Assembly: GCA_903930395.1 (NCBI GenBank)
Contig: CAIYYE010000516.1
Span: forward strand, 1 to 9,287
Direction: 5' to 3'
Source of the DNA: an uncultured beta proteobacterium
GTDB lineage: Bacteria; Pseudomonadota; Gammaproteobacteria; Burkholderiales; Rhodocyclaceae
Length of the DNA: 9,287 nt
The translations under genes and the position numbers were made by a program. Under the pieces are notes generated by a model. It worked only from the letters and a program-made list of their open reading frames with translations. It made no database searches and was not told the DNA's origin. Positions 1 to 7,391 of the stretch are shown in pieces; position 1 is the first letter of the stretch, and every line of letters starts with the position of its first letter.

Positions 1-914
1 CGCGCCAGCGCCGGCTTGAGCATGTTGCCGGCGTCGATGGCGCCCTCGGCCTTGCCGGCCCCGACCATGGTGTGCAATTCGTCGATGAAGAGGATGATGC
101 GCCCGGCCTCCTGCGAGACTTCCTTGAGCACGGCCTTGAGGCGCTCCTCGAATTCGCCGCGATACTTGGCGCCGGCGAGCAGGCCGGCCATGTCGAGGAC
201 CAGCACCTTCTTGCCCTTGAGCGTTTCCGGCACCTCGCCATTGATGATGCGCTGGGCGAGGCCTTCGACAATGGCGGTCTTGCCGACGCCGGGTTCGCCG
301 ATCAGCACCGGATTGTTCTTGGTGCGTCGTTGCAGGATCTGGATGGCGCGGCGGATTTCGTCATCGCGCCCGATCACCGGGTCGAGCTTGCCCTGGGCGG
401 CGCGCTCGGTGAGGTCGATGCAGTATTTCTTGAGCGATTCGCGCTGCCCTTCGGCCTCCTGCGAATCGACGCCCTGCCCGCCGCGCACGGCCATGATCGC
501 GGCTTCGATCGACTTGCGGCTGAGGCCGTGCTGCTTGGCCAGGCGGCCGGTTTCGTTCTTGTCGTCGCACAGGGCGAGGAGGAACATTTCGCTGGCGATG
601 AACTGATCGCCGCGTTTCTGCGCTTCCTTGTCGGTCAGATTGAGCAGGTTGCTGAGTTCACGCCCGATGGAAACATCGCCACCATGCCCCTGGACCTGCG
701 GCAGGCGGGTCAGCGCCTGCTCGAGGTCGCGCTTGAGGCCCGGCACATTGACACCGGCCCGCGCCAGCAGCGACGAGGTGCCGCCATCATCCTGATTGAG
801 CAGGGCAAGCAGCAGGTGCTGCGCTTCGATGAACTGCTGATCACCGCCGATGGCCAGACTCTGGGCATCGGACAGGGCTTGCTGGAATTTGGTCGTGAAT
901 TTGTCGAGACGCAT
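1..914 (-). CDS. clpB: ATP-dependent disaggregase ClpB, N-terminal part (partial, cut by left window edge)
   Basis: ClpB is a cytosolic hexameric AAA+ (Hsp100) chaperone that threads aggregated proteins through its pore with DnaK/DnaJ/GrpE. About 304 residues are visible. They begin [14 protein letters not shown], the typical ClpB N-domain start, and cover the double Clp-repeat N-domain (about 1-145) and the first part of nucleotide-binding domain 1. The Walker A motif GEPGVGKT is at residues 206-213, and Walker B (FIDELHT) has its catalytic glutamate at 279, the same positions as in E. coli ClpB. The linker [19 protein letters not shown] precedes NBD1. The middle domain and NBD2 lie outside the window. 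The ATG at 914 has a Shine-Dalgarno CGGAGAG (927-921) six bases upstream. A sigma-32 type promoter lies about 40 bp upstream. The conserved NBD1 motifs and reading frame are intact. The N-domain and numbering separate it from ClpA and ClpC. Confidence 0.97.
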   Translation of the reverse strand, partial: MRLDKFTTKFQQALSDAQSLAIGGDQQFIEAQHLLLALLNQDDGGTSSLLARAGVNVPGLKRDLEQALTRLPQVQGHGGDVSIGRELSNLLNLTDKEAQKRGDQFIASEMFLLALCDDKNETGRLAKQHGLSRKSIEAAIMAVRGGQGVDSQEAEGQRESLKKYCIDLTERAAQGKLDPVIGRDDEIRRAIQILQRRTKNNPVLIGEPGVGKTAIVEGLAQRIINGEVPETLKGKKVLVLDMAGLLAGAKYRGEFEERLKAVLKEVSQEAGRIILFIDELHTMVGAGKAEGAIDAGNMLKPALA

Positions 915-951
915 GATTGACTCTCCGGAAACTGATTTTCTGTTATCGGGA

Positions 952-979
952 AGATTGGGTCTTTCGGCCGAATTTCAAC
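952..979 (-). promoter_or_regulatory. sigma-32 (RpoH) type heat-shock promoter of clpB
   Basis: On the minus strand, GTTGAAA (979-973) is followed after 13 bases by CCCAATCT (959-952). The E. coli sigma-32 consensus is CTTGAAA, 13-15 bases, CCCCATNT. The match is 6 of 7 at -35 and all but one defined base at -10, with acceptable spacing. The predicted transcript would start near 945, giving a leader of about 30 nt that carries the clpB Shine-Dalgarno. clpB is a classical RpoH-regulated gene, so position and function agree. I see no CIRCE element. The promoter call is an inference from consensus matching. Confidence 0.85.
963..972. repeat. 10-bp perfect palindrome inside the clpB promoter spacer
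   Basis: TTCGGCCGAA reads the same on both strands and sits within the 13-base spacer (960-972) between the -35 and -10 boxes of the heat-shock promoter. It could be a small operator half-site pair or chance. No regulator is identified. Confidence 0.35.
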
Positions 980-1041
980 TGGCAAGGCTGACAGATTTCG
1001 GAATCGGAACACGACAAAACCCTTTTCGCATAAGCAGACTG

Positions 1042-1067
1042 TGCTAAATTTATAAATATCAAATTTG
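1042..1067 (+). promoter_or_regulatory. AT-rich candidate promoter region of the chemoreceptor gene
   Basis: This is an AT-rich island in GC-rich sequence, 34-59 bp upstream of the chemoreceptor ATG. It contains TGC followed by TAAATT (1042-1050), resembling an extended -10 box, and two perfect palindromes, ATTTATAAAT (1048-1057) and CAAATTTG (1060-1067). A convincing -35 box is lacking; TTTTCG at 1023-1028 is the best candidate. No flagellar sigma-28 -10 box (GCCGATAA) is present on this strand. The region may be a sigma-70 promoter, a binding site for an AT-preferring regulator, or both. Confidence 0.3.
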
Positions 1068-1088
1068 TATCATTCACCATATCTGCAA

Positions 1089-1094
1089 AGAGGG
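1089..1094 (+). promoter_or_regulatory. Ribosome binding site that fixes the chemoreceptor start
   Basis: AGAGGG lies six bases before the ATG at 1101. An alternative in-frame ATG at 1065 lies in AT-rich non-coding sequence, has no Shine-Dalgarno, and would add 12 residues unlike a chemoreceptor N-terminus. The ATG at 1101 is therefore preferred. Confidence 0.7.
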
Positions 1095-1100
1095 TGCAAA

Positions 1101-2735
1101 ATGGCCAATCAGGGAATGACCCTACGCGGCAAGCTGCTTGCCATGACCGCCATGACCATAGTCGCGCTTGCTGCCTTGTTCTCGGCCCTGCTCATCAACG
1201 GCAAGAGCCAGATGCTGGAAGATCGACAGGCCAAGGTCCGCAATCTGGTCGAAGCGGCGCATGGCATTCTCGGCCACTACGAAAAACAGGCGCGCGACGG
1301 GCAGTTGTCGGCCGACGATGCCAAAAAGTCCGCCGCCGCAGCGATCCGCAACCTGCGCTACGACAAGGTCGAATACTTCTGGATCAACGACCTCCAGGAC
1401 ATCATGGTCATGCACCCGATCAAGCCTGAACTGGATGGCAAGAAGCTTGATCAGATCAAGGACAAGAACGGCAAGCTGCTCTTTGTCGAATTCAACAAGA
1501 CGGTCAAGGCCAATGGTTCGGGCTTTGTCGATTACCTCTGGCCAAAGCCGGGAGCTGAGGAAGGTGTACCGAAAATCTCCTTCGTCATGGGTTTCGAGCC
1601 CTGGGGCTGGGTCATCGGCTCGGGCATCTACATCGATGATGTTGACGCCAAGTTCCGCAGCGACGCCATCAAGCTTCTGATCTGGGGACTGGGCATCGCC
1701 GGCTTCATCGGCATTTCACTGCTGCTCCTTTCCAACAACATCATCAAGACGCTGGGTGGCGACCCCGCCCTCGCCTCGGCCATCACCAAGCGCATCGCCG
1801 CCGGCGACCTGGCGACGCCGGTCGAGTGTGCCGCCAGTGACAAGGACAGCCTGCTCGCCAACATCCGGACCATGCAGGAAACCCTGCGCACCATGATCGC
1901 CGGCATTGTCGCCAATGCCGAACAGGTGTCGAGCGCTGCCAACCAGTTGTTCAGCGCTTCCGAACAGGTTGCCGAGCGGGCCAGCCAGCAAAGCGATGCA
2001 GCTTCGTCGATGGCCGCCTGCGTCGAGGAAATGGCGGTCAGCATCGATCAGGTCAAGGAAAACGCCAACGAGGCGCATGGCATTTCGCAAACGGCCGGTG
2101 CCATCTCCGAAGAAGGCGCCGCCGTCATCCACAATGCGGCCAGCGAAATGCGCAAGATTTCCGACGCCGTCCAGGCCTCCTCGGTCATCGTCGAAGATCT
2201 CGGCCACCAGTCCGACCAGATCACCTCCATCGTCAATACCATCAAGGAAATTGCTGACCAGACCAACCTGCTGGCGCTCAACGCCGCCATCGAGGCCGCC
2301 CGTGCCGGCGAACAGGGGCGCGGCTTTGCCGTGGTCGCCGACGAAGTGCGCAAGCTGGCCGAACGGACCGGCCATTCGACCAAGGAAATCGGCGAGATGG
2401 TGGCCAAGATACAGAATGGCACGCGCAGCGCCGTCAGCAGCATGCAGGATGGCGTCCGCCAGGTCGGCAACGGCGTCGAGCTGGCCAATCAGGCCGGCGA
2501 TTCGATCAACCGCATCCGCGACGGCGCCCTGCGCGTCACCGTGGTGGTCAACGGCATTTCCGATTCGATTGCCGAACAGAGCATGGCCAGCAACGAGATC
2601 GCCCAGAAGCTGGAAACCATTGCCCAGATGTCCGAGGAAAGTGCGGCTGCCGTTCGCCAGACGGCTGAAGCGGCGCGTCAGCTACAGGCCCTGTCGGCTT
2701 CGCTGCGCGAGACCGTGGCGCAGTTCAGGACCTGA
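1101..2735 (+). CDS. Methyl-accepting chemotaxis protein with periplasmic Cache (sCache_2-like) sensor
   Basis: This 544-residue inner-membrane chemoreceptor would sense a ligand in the periplasm and control CheA through CheW. Order: a first membrane helix at about 12-32, a periplasmic sensor at about 35-190, a second membrane helix at about 192-213, a HAMP linker (LGGDP...RIAAGDL) and the long signalling coiled coil. The sensor carries EYFWIND at 91-97 and [19 protein letters not shown] starting at 164, hallmarks of single-Cache (sCache_2) domains, which in known cases often bind small organic acids. The highly conserved hairpin tip spans about 383-423 ([21 protein letters not shown] onward to VRKLAERT), intact. 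Stretches such as AACVEEMA and [11 protein letters not shown] resemble methylation-helix sequence. The protein ends VAQFRT and has no NWETF-type pentapeptide for tethering CheR or CheB. Tandem in-frame stops TGA TAA end the gene. It stands alone between clpB (divergent) and a secretion operon (convergent). The ligand cannot be told from sequence. Confidence 0.95.
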   Translation: MANQGMTLRGKLLAMTAMTIVALAALFSALLINGKSQMLEDRQAKVRNLVEAAHGILGHYEKQARDGQLSADDAKKSAAAAIRNLRYDKVEYFWINDLQDIMVMHPIKPELDGKKLDQIKDKNGKLLFVEFNKTVKANGSGFVDYLWPKPGAEEGVPKISFVMGFEPWGWVIGSGIYIDDVDAKFRSDAIKLLIWGLGIAGFIGISLLLLSNNIIKTLGGDPALASAITKRIAAGDLATPVECAASDKDSLLANIRTMQETLRTMIAGIVANAEQVSSAANQLFSASEQVAERASQQSDAASSMAACVEEMAVSIDQVKENANEAHGISQTAGAISEEGAAVIHNAASEMRKISDAVQASSVIVEDLGHQSDQITSIVNTIKEIADQTNLLALNAAIEAARAGEQGRGFAVVADEVRKLAERTGHSTKEIGEMVAKIQNGTRSAVSSMQDGVRQVGNGVELANQAGDSINRIRDGALRVTVVVNGISDSIAEQSMASNEIAQKLETIAQMSEESAAAVRQTAEAARQLQALSASLRETVAQFRT

Positions 2736-2789
2736 TAAACCCCCGTGGTCAGGCCCCCGGATCGCGGTGCCTGCCAGATTTCCCAATGA

Positions 2790-4139
2790 TTACCGGCTGG
2801 CCTCAAAGAGGCCGGATACCGTTTGCAGGTCGCTCATGGCAAGGATGCCTGCCGCCTTGCGCAAGCGCAGGTAACTGACCAGATAGTTGTAGCGGGCCAA
2901 GGCCAGGTCGCGTTTCACTTCAAAAAGCTGGCGCTGTGCATTGAGCGAATCGAGGTTGGTTCGCAAGCCGGCCTTGACGCTTTTGGTCGTGGCATCGATC
3001 AACAGGCGCGCCGAATCCGCCGACTTGATCAGGGCGTCGATGCGGGCGCTGGCGTTGAGGCTGGCGTTGTATTGCTTGCGCAACTCGAGGAGGACGTCGT
3101 TAGTCTTGCCATCCAGGTTGGCCTGGGCTCTTCCGTAATTGGCTGCCGCCTGCCGCGACTGGGCACGAATGGCGCCACCGGCATAAAGCGGGATGGTGAG
3201 TTGCAGGCCGATGCTATTGACCGTCGACTCCTGCTTGTAGGTGCTGACCGTATCGGAGCTCGACTGATTGAGGCCGAGCACAGCATCCAGTCGTGGGGCG
3301 TGGCCGGCCTGGTTCTTCTTGATTTCCTGATTGGCGGCCTCGACAGCGTACTTCTGGGCAACGAGTTCGGGATTTTTTTCCAGCGCGATGGTTTTCCATT
3401 CCTCAAAGCTGGCTGGCTGCATGGGGGCGGCGCGGAAATTTTCCTGCAGCGGGTCGAGTTGGGTGACTTCGCGCCCGATCAGGCTGGCCAGTGCATCGCG
3501 GGCATTGGTCACGGCATCGCGCGCCTCGATGACCTGAGCTTCGGCCAGATCGAACTTGGCCTGGGTCTCGATCATGTCGGTGACAGTGCCTTCGCCGCGC
3601 TTGAACAGCCGGTCATTGGCCTTGCGCTGTTCGGCAAAGGCGTCCCGCTGGGCAATGGCCATGGCCAATTGGTCTTCGGTGTACTTGGCGCTGACATAGA
3701 GGCTGACCAGCCGCACCATCATGTCCTGGCTGTTCGATGAAAACTGCGCTTCGCTGGCGCTGGTCTGGGCAATACCCTGCCGATAGCGCGCCATGGCATC
3801 GAGATTGAACAGCGGTTGGCGGAGCTGGATGCCGCCCGACTTGCTCTGGTAGCTCCGCTCTTCCGAACGCTCGCCCTGCGCCGTTTCGGTCTTGATGTCA
3901 GCCTGGTTCTGACTGATCGAGTAATTGGCCGAGACATTGGGGAGCAGGTAGGACGTTCCGATTTCCCGGAATTCTGCCCCGGCCTGTCGTTCAAAAATGG
4001 CTGCCTGGAATGCCGGATCGTTCTTCAGTGCGGCATCGTAGGCCTCGATCAGACCGAGGGCTGCAGCGTCGTTGGCATTCAGTAAGAGCGAAATGCTCAG
4101 CGTGGCAATCGCACATTGCCGCGATGATGAAACCCACAT
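2790..4139 (-). CDS. TolC-family outer membrane channel of type I secretion (PrtF/TolC type)
   Basis: This 449-residue protein would be the trimeric outer-membrane exit duct that docks on the fusion protein encoded just upstream. The N-terminus has a signal peptide: a hydrophobic core around residues 9-20 and an Ala-Ala-Ala cleavage site near 25-27. The mature part begins LGLIEAYDAALKNDPAFQAA, the typical opening of TolC-family type I secretion outer membrane proteins. Two outer-membrane efflux protein repeats follow, with long Ala/Gln/Glu-rich helices and small strand motifs (SANYSISQ near the front, LQLTIPLYAGGAIRAQ in the second repeat). The length is in the family range. A GTG at 4145 is also in frame, but the Shine-Dalgarno GAGGAG directly abuts it; the ATG at 4139 has ideal 5-base spacing and is chosen. 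The gene starts 2 bp after the stop of the fusion-protein gene, so translation is probably coupled. Its location supports dedication to this exporter. Confidence 0.93.
   Translation of the reverse strand: MWVSSSRQCAIATLSISLLLNANDAAALGLIEAYDAALKNDPAFQAAIFERQAGAEFREIGTSYLLPNVSANYSISQNQADIKTETAQGERSEERSYQSKSGGIQLRQPLFNLDAMARYRQGIAQTSASEAQFSSNSQDMMVRLVSLYVSAKYTEDQLAMAIAQRDAFAEQRKANDRLFKRGEGTVTDMIETQAKFDLAEAQVIEARDAVTNARDALASLIGREVTQLDPLQENFRAAPMQPASFEEWKTIALEKNPELVAQKYAVEAANQEIKKNQAGHAPRLDAVLGLNQSSSDTVSTYKQESTVNSIGLQLTIPLYAGGAIRAQSRQAAANYGRAQANLDGKTNDVLLELRKQYNASLNASARIDALIKSADSARLLIDATTKSVKAGLRTNLDSLNAQRQLFEVKRDLALARYNYLVSYLRLRKAAGILAMSDLQTVSGLFEASR
2797..2815 (+). terminator. Weak candidate hairpin terminating the chemoreceptor transcript
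   Basis: GGCCTC-AAA-GAGGCC (2799-2813) extends to 8 bp in plus-strand RNA through a U.G and a C-G pair, 61 bp past the chemoreceptor stop and within the last codons of the convergent TolC-like gene. No T-run follows, and the three-base loop is tight. The 54 bp between the two converging genes hold no better terminator. Confidence 0.2.
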
Positions 4140-4141
4140 AT

Positions 4142-5497
4142 TCACTCCTCGGTCATGGCCATTTTGAAGTGGTCGATTATAGGCTTGAGGAGATAGTTCA
4201 TCATGGTTCGCTCGCCGGTTTTTACAAACAGGTCAACCGGCATGCCCGCCTTGACCTTCAGTTTGGCGATCTTCTTCATTCCCTCGGGGGTCACGCTGGC
4301 CAGCAGCTTGTAGTACGGCTCACCGGTGCGTTCATCAACCAGCCGGTCGGCAGAGACCTGCTTGACCACGCCCTGAACGTGCGGCGTCATATTCTGGTTG
4401 AAGGCCGAAAAAATCAGCTCGACATCGAGGTCGGTTTGCACCTTGTCGATCAGATGAACCGGCAGGCGCCCTTCGACGACGAGCAGATCGTCGCGCGGGA
4501 CAATATCCATCAGTTTGAAGCCAGGGGCGACGACGGCCCCCGTAGTGAAGACACTCATGCCGATGACCGTGCCATCGACGGCGGCCTTGATCTGGACGTT
4601 TTTCAGGTTGTGATCCAGCCCGGACAGGCGGTTACCGAGCGAGCCGGCCTCCTTCTGGACATCCGACAACTGGGCGCGGACTTCCTTCTGGTACTCCTCC
4701 ATGCGCTGCTGGCGCTTGAGCCGCAATTCGGCGACCTGCCGCATGCCGCGGCCAATGTTGCCGATATCCTGGGCAATGGCGCCGCTGATCTGGGCATAAG
4801 ACTGCTCGGCATCGAGCTGGCGGTTGCGCGCCACGAAGCCGTCCTTGGCCAGCTCGCGCAGACCCTCCAGTTGCTCCTTGATGAAGCCCAGTTGTTGCTG
4901 CTTGTTGCGCCGGGATTCGTTGAGGCCGCTGTTCTGGATGGAGAGACCGGCGATGTTTTCGTCGATGGACGCCAGCTCGTTGCGCAGGGCGGCCCGGCGC
5001 GAGGTAAACAGCTGCTCCTGGAGGGCGACGCTTTCGGCAATGCGGGGATCATTGAGGTTGTTCCTGAGTTCGGCCGGGAAGGTGATGCCCTTTGCCCCGT
5101 CACGCTCGGCCAGCAGTCGCGCCTCGGCTGAGCGCGCGGTGAAATACTGGACGCGGGACATCTCGGCCTCGGCGGATGCACGCACGCTGTTCATGCGCAC
5201 CAGGACATCGCCAGCCCGGACCATGTCGCCCTCCTTGACCAGGATCTCCTCGACCGTGCCACCGGCTTCATGTTGAACGGCCTTGCGGTTGCCTTCCACC
5301 GTGACCGTACCGTTCATCGGGACACCCTTGTCGAGGGGGGCCAGCGAGGCCCACAGCACGAAGCCGCCAAAGCCTGCGAGGACCAGCCACCAGCCAAGAC
5401 GGACATAGGATGAGTATTCGGTCTTGACGTCGTGCTCCAGGGTCAGCGCGGTGGGAGCAGCGCAGATAACCGGCAGATTGACAGGTAACTGGCTCAT
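4142..5497 (-). CDS. HlyD-family membrane fusion (adaptor) protein of type I secretion, PrtE type
   Basis: This 451-residue periplasmic adaptor would link the inner-membrane ABC exporter to the TolC-like channel. A short cytosolic N-terminus (about 1-33) is followed by one membrane helix (about 35-52, LGWWLVLAGFGGFVLWASLA) and the usual APLDKGVPMNGTVTVEGNRK strand. A lipoyl half-motif follows at 79-100 (GGTVEEILVKEGDMVRAGDVLV, split by the coiled-coil insertion). A long helical hairpin rich in Gln, Arg, Glu and Leu spans roughly 105-290. The second lipoyl half (IKAAVDGTVIGMSVFTTGAVV), a beta-barrel part, and the family C-terminus (KAGMPVDLFVKTGERTMMNYLLKP) come next. The length is close to typical for type I secretion HlyD proteins. 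Its ATG overlaps the stop of the ABC gene by four bases (ATGA). A GGAGG lies ten bases upstream, within the ABC gene. Confidence 0.95.
   Translation of the reverse strand: MSQLPVNLPVICAAPTALTLEHDVKTEYSSYVRLGWWLVLAGFGGFVLWASLAPLDKGVPMNGTVTVEGNRKAVQHEAGGTVEEILVKEGDMVRAGDVLVRMNSVRASAEAEMSRVQYFTARSAEARLLAERDGAKGITFPAELRNNLNDPRIAESVALQEQLFTSRRAALRNELASIDENIAGLSIQNSGLNESRRNKQQQLGFIKEQLEGLRELAKDGFVARNRQLDAEQSYAQISGAIAQDIGNIGRGMRQVAELRLKRQQRMEEYQKEVRAQLSDVQKEAGSLGNRLSGLDHNLKNVQIKAAVDGTVIGMSVFTTGAVVAPGFKLMDIVPRDDLLVVEGRLPVHLIDKVQTDLDVELIFSAFNQNMTPHVQGVVKQVSADRLVDERTGEPYYKLLASVTPEGMKKIAKLKVKAGMPVDLFVKTGERTMMNYLLKPIIDHFKMAMTEE
4145..4150 (-). promoter_or_regulatory. Ribosome binding site of the TolC-like gene, inside the end of the upstream gene
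   Basis: GAGGAG on the minus strand forms the last codons of the HlyD-like gene, just before its TGA stop (4144-4142). It is five bases from the ATG at 4139 and zero bases from the GTG at 4145, so it decides for the ATG. The arrangement indicates translational coupling. Confidence 0.75.
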
Positions 5498-7296
5498 GAT
5501 GCGACGGCCTCCAGGTTCCCGGTGGCCTCGACCTTGTGCAGGCGAGGCTTGGCGGTTGGCGTTTCGGTATTGACGGGGGCAGACTCCTGCTGCGTGGCAG
5601 GCGGTTGCTGGTTGATCTTGATCAGTTCGGCCATGACTTCGGCGCTCGGGCCGAACAGTCTGGGCATGCCGTCCATGAGCAGCAGGATCTTGTTGGTGGC
5701 GGCCAGCACACTGCTACGGTGGGTGATCATGACGATTGTCTTGCCGCGTTTGCGCAAATCGTCGATGGCCAGGACCAGGGCCCGTTCGCCGACTTCATCG
5801 AGATTCGAGTTCGGCTCGTCGAGAACGATGAGCGAGGGATCGTCGTACATCGCCCGGGCCAGACCCAGACGCTGCCGTTGGCCACCGGACAGGCCGGCAC
5901 CGCCATCGCCGAGCGGCGTGTCGTAGCCGCGCGGCATGTGCAGGATCATTTCATGCACCCCTGCCCGCTGGGCGGCAAGCACTACCTTGGCCGGATCGAC
6001 TTCACCGAAACGGGCGATATTGTCGCTGACCGTGCCGGCAAACAGTTCGATATCCTGCGGCAGATAACCGATATGCGGGCCGAGTTCATCCTTGTTCCAC
6101 TGATAGATATCGGACCCGTCCAGACGCACATAGCCGGCAACGGACGGCCAGACACCGACGAGCAAACGGGCCAGGGTCGACTTTCCGGCGCCGCTCGGGC
6201 CGATCACGCCGAGGACATCACCCGGCTGCAGGTTGAGGCTCAGGTTCTTGACGGCGGGAACCGGGGCGCCCGGCGGAATGGCGGTGACGCCTTCGAGCGA
6301 GATCTGGCCGCTGGGCTTGGGCAGGGGCATGCCGGTCCGGCGCGGCGGGTTGCTGCCGAGCAGTTCGTTCAAACGCTCGTAGGCGCTGCGCGTGCTGCTC
6401 CAGTTTTTCCAGACATTGATCAATTGCTCGACCGGGCTCAGGACGCGCCCCATCAGGATGGAGGCAACGATCATCATGCCCGGCGTGATCTTGCCTTCGA
6501 GCACGAGCAAGGCGCCCAGACCAAGGATCAGGGACTGCATGGAGACGCGGGCAAACTTGGTCACGGCGCCGATGACGCCGGCCTTCTCGCTGGCCTCGCC
6601 CTGCAGCTGGATGAAGCGGCCATGCAGCTTGAACCAGCGATTCATGAGGTTGGGCAGCATGCCCATGGCCTCGATGACTTCGGCGTTGCGCAGATTGTTG
6701 GTGGCCAGCTGGTTGGCCGCCACGGACATGCTGTTGGCCTCGGAGAGCGGCGCCTTCGAAACGGATTCGTTGATGTAGGCCAGAGCGACGAGCAGGATGG
6801 TGCCGACCAGGGCGAACAGGCCGAGATAGGGGTCGAACATGAAAATGACCAGCAAATAGATCGGGAACCACGGGGCGTCGAAGAAGGCAAACAGCCCGTT
6901 GCCGGTCAGGAACTGGCGGATGTTGGCCAGATCCTGCAAGGCCTGCCCGGCATTGCTGCCGGCACGGCGAAGATTCTGTTCGAAGGCAGCGGTGTACACC
7001 CGCTTGTTCAGATGCATGTCGAGTTTGGCGCCGAGACGGATCAGCACGAAGCTGCGGATCAGTTCCAGCGCGCCCATGAACAGGTAGGCGCCGAGAATCA
7101 TCACAGTCAGCATGAGCAGCGTCGTTTCATTGCGGCTGGCCAGAACGCGGTCGTAGACCTGCAACATGTAAAGCGACGGCGCCAGCAACATCAGGTTGAT
7201 GATGGCGCTGAAGCTGCCGACTGTCTTGAAAGCCCCCTTGAAGCCGGTGACGGCCTCCATGATTTCGTTACTCGGCTGACTGTTTTTCTGCGCCAT
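5494..7296 (-). CDS. Type I secretion ABC transporter (permease fused to ATPase), PrtD type
   Basis: This 600-residue inner-membrane exporter would recognise the C-terminal signal of an RTX substrate and drive its one-step secretion. The N-terminus moves straight into the membrane domain (FKTVGSFSAIINLMLLAPSLYMLQVYDRVLASRNETTL, residues about 24-62), the signature opening of PrtD-like exporters. It has no C39 peptidase or C39-like domain, unlike HlyB and LapB. The ATPase domain has Walker A GPSGAGKST at 366-374, Q-loop YLPQD, signature LSGGQ at 469-473, Walker B with Asp493 and catalytic Glu494, the D-loop (NSNLD) and the H-loop His526, all intact. A Gln/Pro/Thr-rich tail of about 39 residues (562-600) follows the ATPase. 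The ATG at 7296 has GAGG eight bases upstream. It is the first exporter gene after the RTX gene, 95 bp downstream of it, and overlaps the fusion-protein gene by 4 bp. Confidence 0.96.
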   Translation of the reverse strand: MAQKNSQPSNEIMEAVTGFKGAFKTVGSFSAIINLMLLAPSLYMLQVYDRVLASRNETTLLMLTVMILGAYLFMGALELIRSFVLIRLGAKLDMHLNKRVYTAAFEQNLRRAGSNAGQALQDLANIRQFLTGNGLFAFFDAPWFPIYLLVIFMFDPYLGLFALVGTILLVALAYINESVSKAPLSEANSMSVAANQLATNNLRNAEVIEAMGMLPNLMNRWFKLHGRFIQLQGEASEKAGVIGAVTKFARVSMQSLILGLGALLVLEGKITPGMMIVASILMGRVLSPVEQLINVWKNWSSTRSAYERLNELLGSNPPRRTGMPLPKPSGQISLEGVTAIPPGAPVPAVKNLSLNLQPGDVLGVIGPSGAGKSTLARLLVGVWPSVAGYVRLDGSDIYQWNKDELGPHIGYLPQDIELFAGTVSDNIARFGEVDPAKVVLAAQRAGVHEMILHMPRGYDTPLGDGGAGLSGGQRQRLGLARAMYDDPSLIVLDEPNSNLDEVGERALVLAIDDLRKRGKTIVMITHRSSVLAATNKILLLMDGMPRLFGPSAEVMAELIKINQQPPATQQESAPVNTETPTAKPRLHKVEATGNLEAVAS

Positions 7297-7342
7297 GTTC
7301 TTTGCCTCGCTTTGCCATCCCGGTGTTGCCTGTCGAATTACT

Positions 7343-7377
7343 GCAACAACCAGCCCGGGAAAGCGGCTGGCTGTTGC
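7343..7377 (-). other. Strong intergenic stem-loop between RTX substrate gene and exporter genes
   Basis: Arms at 7343-7355 and 7365-7377 form a 13-bp stem with a 9-base loop. It starts 14 bases after the RTX stop codon in the direction of transcription. Twelve positions are Watson-Crick. The remaining one (7349 with 7371) is a G.U pair in minus-strand RNA but an A-C mismatch in plus-strand RNA, so the structure fits the operon transcript. No T-run follows on either strand, so it is not a standard intrinsic terminator. It may act as an attenuator, a 3'-end stabiliser for the RTX mRNA or an RNA-processing site. Confidence 0.65.
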
Positions 7378-7391
7378 GGCAAGGTCCGAAC

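Noticed and set aside
455..460. AGGAGG on the minus strand inside clpB as a possible internal ribosome binding site
   Set aside because: No ATG, GTG or TTG follows at usable spacing; it encodes part of a Gln-Glu-Ala stretch.
72..920. A 282-codon open frame on the plus strand opposite clpB
   Set aside because: It is antisense to conserved ClpB N-domain and NBD1 sequence, so it is a shadow frame.
941..949. CCCGATAA on the minus strand as a sigma-28 flagellar -10 box
   Set aside because: There is no TAAA-type -35 box at the right distance. It faces clpB rather than the chemoreceptor and lies at the expected sigma-32 start site.
1065..1100. Upstream ATG for the chemoreceptor, adding 12 residues
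   Set aside because: It has no Shine-Dalgarno and lies in the AT-rich promoter region. The ATG at 1101 has AGAGGG at proper spacing and gives a normal receptor N-terminus.
2736..2789. A possible intrinsic terminator between the converging chemoreceptor and TolC-like genes
   Set aside because: Only a 5-bp CAGGC/GCCTG pairing with a long loop and no T-run is found, too weak to call.
2823..3740. A 305-codon open frame on the plus strand opposite the TolC-like gene
   Set aside because: Its composition mirrors the outer-membrane protein gene, and no domain or independent start signal is seen.
4010..5131. A 373-codon open frame on the plus strand opposite the HlyD-like gene
   Set aside because: It is a complementary-frame shadow: it overlaps two confident genes, has no recognisable domain and shows no convincing start context.
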